Shown here: positions 9,207 through 17,300 of the stretch, piece after piece | How the letters are laid out: the number at the start of each line of letters is the position of its first letter | Numbering within the stretch: the first letter of the stretch is position 1 | DNA from: Romboutsia sedimentorum | GTDB lineage: Bacteria; Bacillota; Clostridia; Peptostreptococcales; Peptostreptococcaceae | Assembly (NCBI RefSeq): GCF_030131845.1 | Contig: NZ_JASKYM010000014.1 | Span: 1-58,500, forward strand | Direction: 5' to 3' | Length of the DNA: 58,500 bases | Notes under the pieces: generated by a model | Told to the model about the DNA's origin: nothing | Seen by the model: the letters and a program-made list of their open reading frames with translations, nothing else | The model's database searches: none | Made by a program: the position numbers and the translations under genes

Positions 9207-9248
9207 ATTTTAGCCTCTTTTCATACCTATTTAATTGTTTTTATCTAA

Positions 9249-9295
9249 AAATAAATTCCTAAAAATAATTTAGAGTTATCTTAAGGAATTTATTT
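9249..9295 (-). terminator. AT-rich terminator-like hairpin within the surface cluster
   Basis: A 12-bp stem AAATAAATTCCT/AGGAATTTATTT with a 23-base loop, followed by TT on the minus strand, directly after the stop of the 95-aa protein. It probably reduces rather than stops expression of the glycosyltransferase downstream. Confidence 0.5.
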
Positions 9296-9582
9296 TATAT
9301 TTTATCAAGTTTTGACATACTATAAGATATCTGTAATGAGTTTATCTCGGTTGGATATATTTTAATTTTATAATAAGAAGACTTATTATATATTTTGATG
9401 TAAAACTCCCCACACATATTTGTGGTTGTATATCTATCTAGTGGACATTCACAATTTGAACAACACTCATAAATAGGGTTATTGCTACAAGTTCTAATTT
9501 CCTGCACAGCTACAAGTGCATCTCTTACAGGAGTACCATCATCATACTTAACTACTCCATATATTAAATTGCTTTCTTTCAT
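9295..9582 (-). CDS. Small carboxypeptidase-regulatory-like protein with Cys cluster, 95 aa
   Basis: A single beta-sandwich of the CarboxypepD_reg/SpaA kind: LIYGVVKYDDGTPVRDALVAV at the front (strand, turn, P-x-x-x-A-x-V) and MCGEFYIKI plus YKIKIYP at the back. It differs from its paralogues by a Cys-rich insert (CSNNPIYECCSNCECP) that could crosslink or bind metal. The start is the ATG at 9582; a TTG three codons earlier sits too close to the GGAGGG. There is no signal peptide, as expected for proteins assembled from the mother cell onto a forespore rather than secreted. Third of three consecutive paralogues. Confidence 0.65.
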   Translation of the reverse strand: MKESNLIYGVVKYDDGTPVRDALVAVQEIRTCSNNPIYECCSNCECPLDRYTTTNMCGEFYIKIYNKSSYYKIKIYPTEINSLQISYSMSKLDKI

Positions 9583-9603
9583 ATATATCAACCCTCCTAT
9601 GTA

Positions 9604-9903
9604 TTAACTTGGAGGATAAAATTCTAACAAATAGTCTACCTTATCTGTCTTTTCAAGATAAGTTATAAATTTCCCCTCTGCATCAGTTATTACAAATCCT
9701 ATTTTGGTTGTTGTTATTGGTGTCTGATTTGAATCTATCTTAGATATTATAACTGAAGTCCCACCTGCTGGTGTACGATCTTCATATACCACTATGCCCA
9801 TGACTAATACTTCATGATTTTGGGGAACTACAATACTTTTGCATATTAAGTATTTTTCTTTTAGCTCTTCTGGCGTAATTATAATTTCTGTATATGTTTT
9901 CAT
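9604..9903 (-). CDS. Small carboxypeptidase-regulatory-like protein, 99 aa
   Basis: One beta-sandwich domain: VLVMGIVVYEDRTPAGGTSV, then ITDAEGKFITYLE and DYLLEFYPPS. The pattern is that of CarboxypepD_reg domains, which act as structural or adhesive modules. The start codon overlaps the stop of the preceding paralogue (ATGA), so the two are translationally coupled. No signal peptide. A structural role in the same assembly as 9295-9582 and 9900-10226 is inferred from tandem arrangement. Confidence 0.65.
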   Translation of the reverse strand: MKTYTEIIITPEELKEKYLICKSIVVPQNHEVLVMGIVVYEDRTPAGGTSVIISKIDSNQTPITTTKIGFVITDAEGKFITYLEKTDKVDYLLEFYPPS

Positions 9904-10226
9904 TTTTTACCACTCTTATAATTTATAATCAGAGGAGAATAAGCAGTAATCTTATACTGTAGTTCAAATCTTGGTTCTACAGCAAAACTATATTCTCCAT
10001 TTTCATCAGAGAAAATATTTCCTATAATTTTGCTATCTCCGCTAATCTTATTAATCTCTATAATTTCTATAGCTGCATTAGGTATAGGGTGTAGGTCTTT
10101 ATCATAAACAGTCCCTTTTATCTTAAATTCTTGTTTTTGAGGAATCACAAATTTTACAGTATAAGGCTTTCCTTCCACTAAGTCAGAGCTTTTTATAATT
10201 ATATAATCAGTCTGTAATGTTTCCAT
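9900..10226 (-). CDS. Small carboxypeptidase-regulatory-like protein, 108 aa
   Basis: First of three adjacent paralogues. The domain core reads FKIKGTVYDKDLHPIPNAAI followed by SDENGEYSFAVEP and a C-terminal Tyr-rich strand. The ATG follows the stop of the 111-aa gene by a few bases without an obvious ribosome binding site, so translation probably depends on coupling. No membrane segment or signal. Function is likely structural; the exact role is unknown. Confidence 0.65.
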   Translation of the reverse strand: METLQTDYIIIKSSDLVEGKPYTVKFVIPQKQEFKIKGTVYDKDLHPIPNAAIEIIEINKISGDSKIIGNIFSDENGEYSFAVEPRFELQYKITAYSPLIINYKSGKK

Positions 10227-10229
10227 TTA

Positions 10230-10565
10230 TTATTTTTTATTTTTAATGAAAATATTTTTTATATATTGTAATATCTTGCTTATCCATGACTTAGTTTCTT
10301 TATTTTCTATTCCTTCAGGCATCTCCATTTTTGCATCATTGACTTTACTTTCATTTATGTTTTCTATAGATTGAATTTCTGGTGAATCTTGTTCACTAAC
10401 CTCAACATCATCTTCAGCTAAGTTTATTATTATATTCATATGTCCACTTCCATCATGAGATTCTAATGAAACCACTCCACTAGTGTCAACTTTATCATTT
10501 ATCTCTAGAGTACTTACACCCCTTTGAGTATATTCTTTTCCATTTATATTAAGTTTATCACTCAT
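10230..10565 (-). CDS. Hypothetical acidic protein with basic C-terminal helix, 111 aa
   Basis: Begins with a short beta-like segment (KLNINGKEYTQRGVSTLEI), has an Asp/Glu/Ser-rich disordered centre and ends in a basic amphipathic helix (SWISKILQYIKNIFIKNKK) that could bind membrane or acidic surface. GGAGG precedes the ATG. A sigma-K-like promoter (10602-10629) sits just upstream, so it may head the unit containing the three small beta-sandwich genes. No family recognised. Confidence 0.6.
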   Translation of the reverse strand: MSDKLNINGKEYTQRGVSTLEINDKVDTSGVVSLESHDGSGHMNIIINLAEDDVEVSEQDSPEIQSIENINESKVNDAKMEMPEGIENKETKSWISKILQYIKNIFIKNKK

Positions 10566-10601
10566 ATCTATGCCTCCATTAATTAAATGTATATTTAATA
10601 C

Positions 10602-10629
10602 TACAATATGGTATTAATCTACATTTGGT
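10602..10629 (-). promoter_or_regulatory. Sigma-K-like sporulation promoter
   Basis: On the minus strand AC, then 17 bases, then CATATTGTA, matching the sigma-K pattern AC-N16/17-CATAnnnTA. It overlaps the end of the DUF115 gene and lies about 37 bases before the 111-aa gene. The consensus is short, so chance matching in AT-rich DNA is possible; position and context favour it. Confidence 0.45.
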
Positions 10630-12350
10630 GCGTTAGTTAAAAGTAATTCCTTTATTACTTTTAATAAACTATTCAAGTCCTGAAAATAATGTAGGAAAGT
10701 TTCACTTTGATATTTAAAATCAGAAGTTAATTTAGAATAATCTTGTGCTGGCATTTCAAAATAATTCTTTCTTACATCAAATAAGAATTCAGTAAAATAT
10801 CCACCTAGATAATAACTTTTTGTGCTATATTCAAATTCATCTACAACATGCAACAAATATAAAAAATTTTGTAAGTTAATATCATCTTCATCCATATCCA
10901 TTAATGATCCATTTACATCATTATTTAAAAATTCATTACATATATTTATGCATTCATCCGATTTAACTATAAAGTTGTTTATGTGTTCTAAAATTGAATT
11001 TATTATTTCTTTATAATCTATATTAATAGATTTATTAGGAATTAAATTTTCTATATTTTTATTAAATTCACTTGATGTTATTATTTCTTCTAGTTCTTTA
11101 TGTGGTGCACCCTCTATATCAGCTCCATAAGATGCATTTATAAACTCAATGTATTTGCTTTCATCTTCTTCTTTTACCAAATTTATATATTCTTCAATTT
11201 TAGTCTTAAAAAATGTTAATGTTAACGTAGTTCTTATCTCATCTCCATATATATCTTTGTCTAATACTACTTCTAATTCATTTGGAGTTTTATCTATATC
11301 AAAAGTTGAATTATATGAATGATGCTTATTTTCAGTAAGTGCACAATCTTGACCTACTAAAATTATTTTATTACAACCTATAATTTTAGCTATATCTATA
11401 CAGGTATGTGCAACAGAGCCTCCAATATAGGTTCTTGACAAATCCTTTAGGTCTTCTATAGTTCTTGAAAATAGCTCTGATATATATATTTTTTCTCCTC
11501 TATATTCTTTCACTAAATCTTTATTACTATATTCATAAAAAGCAAGAGGAACATCACTATCTAAATATTTTTTCATCATATCATAAGTAACTTGTGCCGG
11601 ATCTACTGATACTACTAAGTTAGGTTTTATTCCATTTTCTATAAGTGAACCCATAGTTCTGTTTCCAGCTATTATAAAAAATTTATCTAAGCAATTTTTG
11701 TATTTTAGCATAGTTTGGATATTTCTATCTAAAGATGGGCCTGCTGATACTATTATAGCTGGTGTGTTTTTAAATTTATCTATATATGAATTTAAAGAAG
11801 ATGTATGGTTTATAATTGATAAATTCGAAATCATATTTCCAAAAAATATTTTTTTAAAACTAGAAACTACAGCTATTGATGAACTAGAAGTATAATATAT
11901 ATTATCTAAAATACCTATAAATTTTTCATATTCTTCAATGTATACATCTTTATAGTTCCCGAAACAGTGAACATGCAATCTATTAAAATTTTTATGATTT
12001 ATTAGATTTCTTAAAATTGCTTTTATAACTTGCTCATCATAGTGTATTAAATGTATATTATCATCTACTATTTTTTCTTTCGCTATATCATATATCTCTT
12101 TATTAGGTTCTATTATTATAACTCTATTACGTTCACATAATTTACTTTTAAGAGCTTTTATATATTCACCACTATCAATTCCAAATATTATAACTACAGA
12201 ATCAAATAAAATGCCTTCTAAATTATCAATTAAATTTTGTATATTTTTCTTATAATTATCTTTGTCAGCTAGATAATATGATTTATCCTCTGATATTAAT
12301 TTATATAGATAGTAATCATCCTTACTTTTATACTTTTTTATATTAAACAT
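10614..12350 (-). CDS. DUF115 / Maf-like glycosyltransferase (MptE-like domain)
   Basis: A 578-aa soluble protein. The central domain (about residues 170-400) contains PAIIVSAGPSLDRNI, FIIAGNRTMGSLIENGIKPN and VSVDPAQ, the hallmark of DUF115 (6-hydroxymethylpterin pyrophosphokinase MptE-like). In flagellated bacteria Maf proteins with this domain transfer pseudaminic or legionaminic acid onto flagellin. Here the gene sits with pseB and pseC but with no flagellar genes; the neighbours are SPOCS and small beta-sandwich proteins. I infer transfer of a PseBC-derived sugar to spore-surface proteins. A good ribosome binding site (AAGGAGGAATT) precedes the ATG. Confidence 0.8.
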   Translation of the reverse strand: MFNIKKYKSKDDYYLYKLISEDKSYYLADKDNYKKNIQNLIDNLEGILFDSVVIIFGIDSGEYIKALKSKLCERNRVIIIEPNKEIYDIAKEKIVDDNIHLIHYDEQVIKAILRNLINHKNFNRLHVHCFGNYKDVYIEEYEKFIGILDNIYYTSSSSIAVVSSFKKIFFGNMISNLSIINHTSSLNSYIDKFKNTPAIIVSAGPSLDRNIQTMLKYKNCLDKFFIIAGNRTMGSLIENGIKPNLVVSVDPAQVTYDMMKKYLDSDVPLAFYEYSNKDLVKEYRGEKIYISELFSRTIEDLKDLSRTYIGGSVAHTCIDIAKIIGCNKIILVGQDCALTENKHHSYNSTFDIDKTPNELEVVLDKDIYGDEIRTTLTLTFFKTKIEEYINLVKEEDESKYIEFINASYGADIEGAPHKELEEIITSSEFNKNIENLIPNKSINIDYKEIINSILEHINNFIVKSDECINICNEFLNNDVNGSLMDMDEDDINLQNFLYLLHVVDEFEYSTKSYYLGGYFTEFLFDVRKNYFEMPAQDYSKLTSDFKYQSETFLHYFQDLNSLLKVIKELLLTNAPNVD

Positions 12351-12375
12351 AATTCCTCCTTGATAACTTAAATTT

Positions 12376-12400
12376 GGAGATTAGCAATAGGCTAATCCCC
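12376..12400. other. Intercistronic hairpin
   Basis: A 10-bp stem GGAGATTAGC/GCTAATCCCC (one G-U) with loop AATAG lies between the 102-aa gene and the DUF115 gene. On the minus strand no T-tract follows, so it is more likely a stabiliser or partial attenuator at the 3' end of the small-gene message than a full terminator. On the plus strand a T-tract follows, but no plus-strand gene ends here. Confidence 0.5.
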
Positions 12401-12409
12401 TTTTTATTA

Positions 12410-12718
12410 TTAACTGTATACTCTCATTGTAACATCTTTACCAGTTGGAATAGTTATAGCATATCTACCTGCATCGTCTGTAAAAGTAAGATAATCTGCT
12501 GTACCTATAGTAGCTGTTGCTGGTGGGTTTGCTGTTAACCATAATACAACTGCTGCACTTTTTAGTATAGTTGCTGTAGCTGAATATTTAGCAATACCTT
12601 CTACTAATACTAAGTTCCAATATACAGTACTTAAATTTGTACTAAGTCTCATTGCTACTGCTGCTGGTGCTATACTGTTTACAACCATTGCTTCAGGTTT
12701 ATAATTTGCCTTAGGCAT
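12410..12718 (-). CDS. Ala/Thr-rich beta-sandwich protein, probable spore-surface structural subunit
   Basis: 102 aa, strikingly different in composition from its neighbours: Ala-, Thr- and Val-rich, one Lys pair, no Cys. The end reads YLTFTDDAGRYAITIP, the closing strands of a carboxypeptidase-regulatory-like sandwich. It has its own AAGGAG site, a separate sigma-K-like promoter at 12767-12794, and a hairpin after the stop, the pattern of an abundantly made structural protein. No signal peptide. I infer a spore coat, exosporium or appendage subunit; sequence alone does not prove localisation. Confidence 0.65.
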   Translation of the reverse strand: MPKANYKPEAMVVNSIAPAAVAMRLSTNLSTVYWNLVLVEGIAKYSATATILKSAAVVLWLTANPPATATIGTADYLTFTDDAGRYAITIPTGKDVTMRVYS

Positions 12719-12766
12719 ATAATTCGCTCCTTATATTAATATATTAAGGAATTTTTATCCTCAATA

Positions 12767-12794
12767 TATTATATGAAAAAAATGTAAATAACGT
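12767..12794 (-). promoter_or_regulatory. Sigma-K-like sporulation promoter for the 102-aa protein
   Basis: On the minus strand AC, 17 bases, CATATAATA: a full match to AC-N17-CATAnnnTA. It lies about 50 bases upstream of the ATG at 12718 in a 180-base non-coding gap, the only sizeable gap in this part of the cluster. Confidence 0.55.
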
Positions 12795-12900
12795 TCTATT
12801 TTTCTACATTTTTTCATATAATAATACATCAATGAATCTTTGTCATTAACATATCACATAAAAAAATCAAATAATGCTACACAATTTCTACATTTTTCAT

Positions 12901-13194
12901 TTAACAATATGGAATAAATTTATATTCATAATTTAATTTCCAAGGTAGAGATACTCCATACACTCCATCTTGATTTGAAAATGTAACACCTAAAAATATC
13001 TCATTAGGAGGTGTTTCACTTTTATCGATTAATGTAATTGATACTGCTGCATTAGGTATTACTTCTTTAGTAGGACTATATATTATTCCACTAACAAATA
13101 CATATTCTTCTTTATCCATATATAAATTTGCTACCGCTCCACCATTTTTAATAATTTCACTTCCCTCAACATAAACACTATTTGATGCTCCCAT
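12901..13194 (-). CDS. Small carboxypeptidase-regulatory-like protein, 97 aa
   Basis: After a short N-terminal strand (NSVYVEGSEIIKNGGAV) comes a typical sandwich: VFVSGIIYSPTKEVIPNAAVSI, then SNQDGVYGVSLP and a final YKFIPYC with a terminal Cys. AAAGGTGAT precedes the ATG at 13194, sixteen bases after the DUF11-SPOCS gene, so it is in the same message. A structural or adhesive role is inferred. Confidence 0.65.
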   Translation of the reverse strand: MGASNSVYVEGSEIIKNGGAVANLYMDKEEYVFVSGIIYSPTKEVIPNAAVSITLIDKSETPPNEIFLGVTFSNQDGVYGVSLPWKLNYEYKFIPYC

Positions 13195-13209
13195 ATCATC
13201 ACCTTTTCA

Positions 13210-14031
13210 CTATCCACATAATATTTTTGCATTTACTAAAATTATTGCATTTGTTAGGTATTCTCTAGAATTTATTTTTTTATAATATATATCTTCCACT
13301 ATACCTTCTACATCTAACTTACTTCCTATTTCATAATTTTCAGCCATCACTATAAATGTACTAAATGGTATATTATAATGTGATGAATAAACCAATTCAT
13401 CTATCGCAACATATTGCACAGTATATTTAATTAGTCCATGTATTATTAATTTGTATCCTGATAAATTCTGATTTTCTAAAGATTTTATATTAGGTGTCGC
13501 TATTACATAATATTTAATTATTTCTATTTCTGATGTTATATCACTTATTTCTTTCATATCTGGTTTTACAAGATCAAATGATAATTTTTTTTCTATACTT
13601 ATTTGTCTAAAATTATACATAGGACTATCCTTAGTACAATTTTCTTTATTATTAATTTGTAGATTTTGTAATGTATTTTCACTTTGAGTAAGTGAATATT
13701 CATATCTTACACTATCTAATATATTCGTATAGTTTATATAAGACGTATTTGTTATAACCACCTCATAGCTAATTACTAAGCTTTGACCAGCACTAAGTTT
13801 TGGAGTTAATATACCTGACAATATATCCGCTTGTGATATTAATGTGTCATTTATAGTTACAGTTCCAGGTATAAATTGTATTGATGGATTAAGTGAATCT
13901 TCTATATACAAATTGTAGATATCGGTTCTTGAATTATTTACACCTTTTATAATATAAGTTATAACATCTCCTATATCTGAATAATTGCCTTTTGGAGTTT
14001 TATTTATTGTAAATTGTGCATTTACTACCAC
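13210..14031 (-). CDS. DUF11-SPOCS fusion protein, probable spore surface protein
   Basis: 273 aa in two modules. Residues about 3-115 are a DUF11 repeat (FTINKTPKGNYSDIGDVITY, YIEDSLNPSIQFIPGTVTIN, LVISYEVVITN), an immunoglobulin-like stalk domain. Residues about 140-273 are a SPOCS (DUF3794) domain (VKPDMKEISD, SLENQNLSGYKLIIHGLIKY, VQYVAIDE, FIVMAENYEIGSKLDVEGIVEDI). SPOCS domains occur in spore coat morphogenetic proteins such as SipL. The start is GTG at 14031 after AAGGGGGGAAGAAT. The architecture suggests a spore-anchored surface module. Confidence 0.72.
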   Translation of the reverse strand: MVVNAQFTINKTPKGNYSDIGDVITYIIKGVNNSRTDIYNLYIEDSLNPSIQFIPGTVTINDTLISQADILSGILTPKLSAGQSLVISYEVVITNTSYINYTNILDSVRYEYSLTQSENTLQNLQINNKENCTKDSPMYNFRQISIEKKLSFDLVKPDMKEISDITSEIEIIKYYVIATPNIKSLENQNLSGYKLIIHGLIKYTVQYVAIDELVYSSHYNIPFSTFIVMAENYEIGSKLDVEGIVEDIYYKKINSREYLTNAIILVNAKILCG

Positions 14032-14068
14032 ATTCTTCCCCCCTTACATCTATTTATATTCTTTTGAT

Positions 14069-15055
14069 TTAACATACTTTTACATCTACTAGTAACATTA
14101 CGCATAAATTTATAGTTTTATTGTCTAGCTTTTTAAATTTGATACCTTCTACATAAGGAGTTACACTTATACTGCCAACGCTCATTAAACTATTAATATC
14201 TTTTATATTTACTTCATCCGGTACTACAACATTTATAATACTTGAATTTTGGTAGTAATTAACTTGGGTCATTTGTGTAGGTTCACATGCTATATATGTT
14301 ATTTTTTCTTTTAGATTAACTTCTACTACTAAAGCAAAACCACTAAGTCTTTGACCTTCATTAGATACTCCTATTGCCGTGTCTATTAGCTTTATATTTG
14401 ATATTTCAGGCCATACTGATACATCAATAACCCTTTCTATATCTAGTCTCTTAGGATCTAAATTTATATTTTCACAAACCATTTGTTGTTTAAAATAAGT
14501 TGGCATTATTGGAAATAAATTTTGACTACAATTATCTATTTTTACATTCAAATCATTTGAACTTGATGAAACATCTGCTATTAACATAATCGTTATATTA
14601 TTATAAATACACCTTAAATCCATTTTTTCTGAAAGTATATCTTCTATCGCTACACTTGGAGTTATTGTTGCGTTAATATTTATGTTTTGAGGTAGGACTA
14701 CACTTCCATAAAACGAAAATGTAGACTCTGTTGTATTAATTGGTACATTGCACTCACAGCTATTGCAAGAATCACATTCTATATATTCTATCTTTAACGA
14801 AATTTCTCCACATATCATAACATCATATCCAGTTAAACCTTGACCTTCTAGGGATGTACCCTTGACTGTAGATATCAACTTTGAGTCTGTTATAGATGCT
14901 TGTGCGTATACACTAACGATTCTATCTATATCTGGTTTTTCAGGTTGTATGCAAAATATATTGTCAACATTCAATTGTGTAAAATATGGAATTTTTTCAT
15001 ATGGACACATTGTTATTCCATTATATTCGACTAGTTCTCTCATTACTTTTGTCAT
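14069..15055 (-). CDS. Tandem SPOCS-domain (DUF3794) spore protein
   Basis: Two SPOCS repeats, roughly residues 20-150 and 180-325. Each has the pattern P..DRIVSV or DIERVIDVSVW, then a GTSLEGQGLTGYDVMICGEI or EGQRLSGFALVVEV strand pair and a closing VNI/VSI segment. The first repeat has a Cys-rich loop (ECDSCNSCEC). Family knowledge: SPOCS proteins are mother-cell products deposited on the spore. I set the start at ATG 15055, preceded by AAGGAGGAGAGCA; the earlier in-frame ATG at 15079 lies upstream of that site. pseC ends 27 bases upstream, so glycan-sugar genes and coat proteins share a transcript. Confidence 0.75.
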   Translation of the reverse strand: MTKVMRELVEYNGITMCPYEKIPYFTQLNVDNIFCIQPEKPDIDRIVSVYAQASITDSKLISTVKGTSLEGQGLTGYDVMICGEISLKIEYIECDSCNSCECNVPINTTESTFSFYGSVVLPQNININATITPSVAIEDILSEKMDLRCIYNNITIMLIADVSSSSNDLNVKIDNCSQNLFPIMPTYFKQQMVCENINLDPKRLDIERVIDVSVWPEISNIKLIDTAIGVSNEGQRLSGFALVVEVNLKEKITYIACEPTQMTQVNYYQNSSIINVVVPDEVNIKDINSLMSVGSISVTPYVEGIKFKKLDNKTINLCVMLLVDVKVC

Positions 15056-15082
15056 TGCTCTCCTCCTTACATTGTTCATATC

Positions 15083-16279
15083 CTAGATTCTGTAAGCACT
15101 TACAACTTTATTTATAGCTTTTATTACATCATTAAAATCTTCATCACTCATACTTGGATATAGTGGCAATGTTATAATAGATTTATAAAGTTCCTCTGCT
15201 CTAGGGCATAGTCCCTTTTCATAGCCTAATTTTTGATAGTAAGGATGTAAATACACGGGTAAATAATGTACATTCACTCCTATGTTTTCCGCAATAAGAG
15301 CTTCAAAAACCTCTTTTCTTCCGACTTTAAACTTATTTAAGTCCAATTTGATTATATATAAATGTCTGCTAGTATCTGAAAAATCTTCTTCTTTTTGTAT
15401 TATGATTCCATCTATTTTGCTCAACTCTTTATTGTATCTATTAACTAGTTCTTTTCTTCTTTTTATAAAAAAATCTATTTTATCCATTTGAGTTGTACCT
15501 AATGCACATTGTAAATCCGTTATCCTATAGTTATAACCTAGGTCTATTTGTTCATAATGCCAAGGCCCATCTTCTTTAGTAATCATTAATTTTTCATTTC
15601 TAGTTATTCCATGAGTCCTAAATAGTAAAAGTTTTTCATACAATTGTTTACAATTAGTAGTTATAATGCCACCTTCTCCTGTCGTTACAGTTTTTACAGG
15701 ATGAAAACTAAATTCAGTCATATGTGATATACTTCCTATATAATTTCCTTTATACTTAGTTCCTAAAGCATGTGCTGCATCTTCTATTACTATAAGATTA
15801 TATTTTTTTGCAAGTTCTATTATAGGATCTAAATCTACACTTTGACCCGTAAAGTGTACTGGTATTATAGCTTTTGTTTTACTTGTTATTTTAGATTCTA
15901 TTTCTTTTGGATCTATATTGTACGTATCAGGATTTATATCTGCAAATACTGGTTTTGCTTTACAATATAAAATACAATTTGCTGAGGCTGCAAATGTTAT
16001 TGGAGAAGTTATAACTTCGTCACCTTCTTTTATTCCTGCTGCATAACAAGCCGCATGTAGTGCAGCTGTTCCATTAGATATTGCTACTGCATATTTTGCA
16101 CCTACGTATTTAGCCACTTTTTTTTCAAATTCTTCAATAGCTGGACCAGTTGTTAAATAATCACCATTTAGTGTATTTATTACACCTTGTATATCCTCTT
16201 TGTCTATAAATTGCTTTCCATATGGAAGATATGAATTCCTTACAGGCATTCCTCCATCAATTGCCAAATCTATTTTCAA
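15083..16279 (-). CDS. pseC: PseC-like UDP-4-amino-4,6-dideoxysugar aminotransferase (DegT/DnrJ/EryC1)
   Basis: A 398-aa PLP enzyme of fold type I. Visible are the ISNGTAALHAA cofactor loop, VIEDAAHALG (Asp167 pairing with the pyridine nitrogen) and FHPVKTVTTGEGG with the Schiff-base Lys196. PseC converts the 4-keto product of PseB to UDP-4-amino-4,6-dideoxy-N-acetyl-altrosamine in pseudaminic acid synthesis. TTG start after GGAGGTGAT. It follows pseB by 22 bases. The remaining Pse genes (pseH, pseG, pseI, pseF) are not in the window; they may be elsewhere, or the amino sugar may be used directly. Confidence 0.85.
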   Translation of the reverse strand: MKIDLAIDGGMPVRNSYLPYGKQFIDKEDIQGVINTLNGDYLTTGPAIEEFEKKVAKYVGAKYAVAISNGTAALHAACYAAGIKEGDEVITSPITFAASANCILYCKAKPVFADINPDTYNIDPKEIESKITSKTKAIIPVHFTGQSVDLDPIIELAKKYNLIVIEDAAHALGTKYKGNYIGSISHMTEFSFHPVKTVTTGEGGIITTNCKQLYEKLLLFRTHGITRNEKLMITKEDGPWHYEQIDLGYNYRITDLQCALGTTQMDKIDFFIKRRKELVNRYNKELSKIDGIIIQKEEDFSDTSRHLYIIKLDLNKFKVGRKEVFEALIAENIGVNVHYLPVYLHPYYQKLGYEKGLCPRAEELYKSIITLPLYPSMSDEDFNDVIKAINKVVSAYRI

Positions 16280-16301
16280 ATTATCACCTCCGTATATAAT
16301 T

Positions 16302-17300
16302 CTATAATTTATCTATTTCTGATTTTATATCTTCTATACTTAACCACTGTGTATTATTACCCGAGTTGTATTCAAATCCATCTTTTATATATTTTCCTCC
16401 TAGTGTGAAGAATTTTTCTTTATTCCACCATTCAAAATTAGGGTATATTATATAATGTTCTTCATATTCATAAGTACTTCTTGAATCATCTTTAGTTACC
16501 ATTACTTCATTTAATTTTTCACCTTCTCTTATACCAACTTCTCTGCATTTACATTCTGGTAACATTGCTTTTGCTAAATCTACTACTTTAAATGATGGTA
16601 TTTTTGATATATATGTTTCTCCTCCTTTTGATTCATCTAAAGCTTTTAATACCAATTCTACAGCCTCTTTTAAACTTATCCAAAATCTTGTCATATTAAA
16701 ATCTGTAATTGGCAATTGTGTACATCCTTGATCTATTAAGCCTTTAAAAAATGGGATTACTGATCCTCTACTTCCTGCAACGTTTCCATATCTAACTACT
16801 GAAAAAACAGTCCCCTTATCTGCTGCATATGCATTCGCTGATATAAATAGCTTATCTGAAACTAACTTAGTCCCTCCATACAAATTTATTGGATTCACTG
16901 CTTTATCAGTTGACAATGCGACAACTTTTTTTACACCTTTATCTATTGCTGCATCAATTACATTTTGTGCTCCATGTATGTTAGTTTTTATAGCTTCAAA
17001 AGGGTTATATTCACACGTTGGAACTTGTTTCATTGCCGCAGCATGTATTATATAGTCAACACCATCAAATGCTCTATACAATCTTTCTTTATCTCTTACA
17101 TCGCCTATGAAAAACCTCATTTTTTGTATTTTATTAGGAAACATGACAGACAATTCTTTTTTAAATAAGTCTTGTTTAAACTCATCTCTAGAAAATATTA
17201 TAATTTTTTTTGGATTATATTTATTTAGTATAGCTTTAGTGAAGTCTTTTCCAAATGACCCGGTTCCACCAGTAATAAGTATTGATTTATCGTTTAACAT
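16302..17300 (-). CDS. pseB: PseB-like UDP-N-acetylglucosamine 4,6-dehydratase (C5-inverting)
   Basis: A 332-aa extended short-chain dehydrogenase. Residues 11-17 GGTGSFG bind NADP; HAAAMKQVPTCEYNP and LSTDKAVNPINLYGGTK are the PseB-type active-site segments with the Asp-Lys and Tyr-x-x-x-Lys pairs. It makes UDP-2-acetamido-2,6-dideoxy-L-arabino-hexos-4-ulose, the first committed step to pseudaminic acid. It is the first gene of the minus-strand cluster (AAAAGGAGAT before the ATG), with about 110 bases between it and the preceding terminator. A FlaA1/CapD-type homologue in other sugar pathways is the main alternative. Confidence 0.87.
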   Translation of the reverse strand: MLNDKSILITGGTGSFGKDFTKAILNKYNPKKIIIFSRDEFKQDLFKKELSVMFPNKIQKMRFFIGDVRDKERLYRAFDGVDYIIHAAAMKQVPTCEYNPFEAIKTNIHGAQNVIDAAIDKGVKKVVALSTDKAVNPINLYGGTKLVSDKLFISANAYAADKGTVFSVVRYGNVAGSRGSVIPFFKGLIDQGCTQLPITDFNMTRFWISLKEAVELVLKALDESKGGETYISKIPSFKVVDLAKAMLPECKCREVGIREGEKLNEVMVTKDDSRSTYEYEEHYIIYPNFEWWNKEKFFTLGGKYIKDGFEYNSGNNTQWLSIEDIKSEIDKL

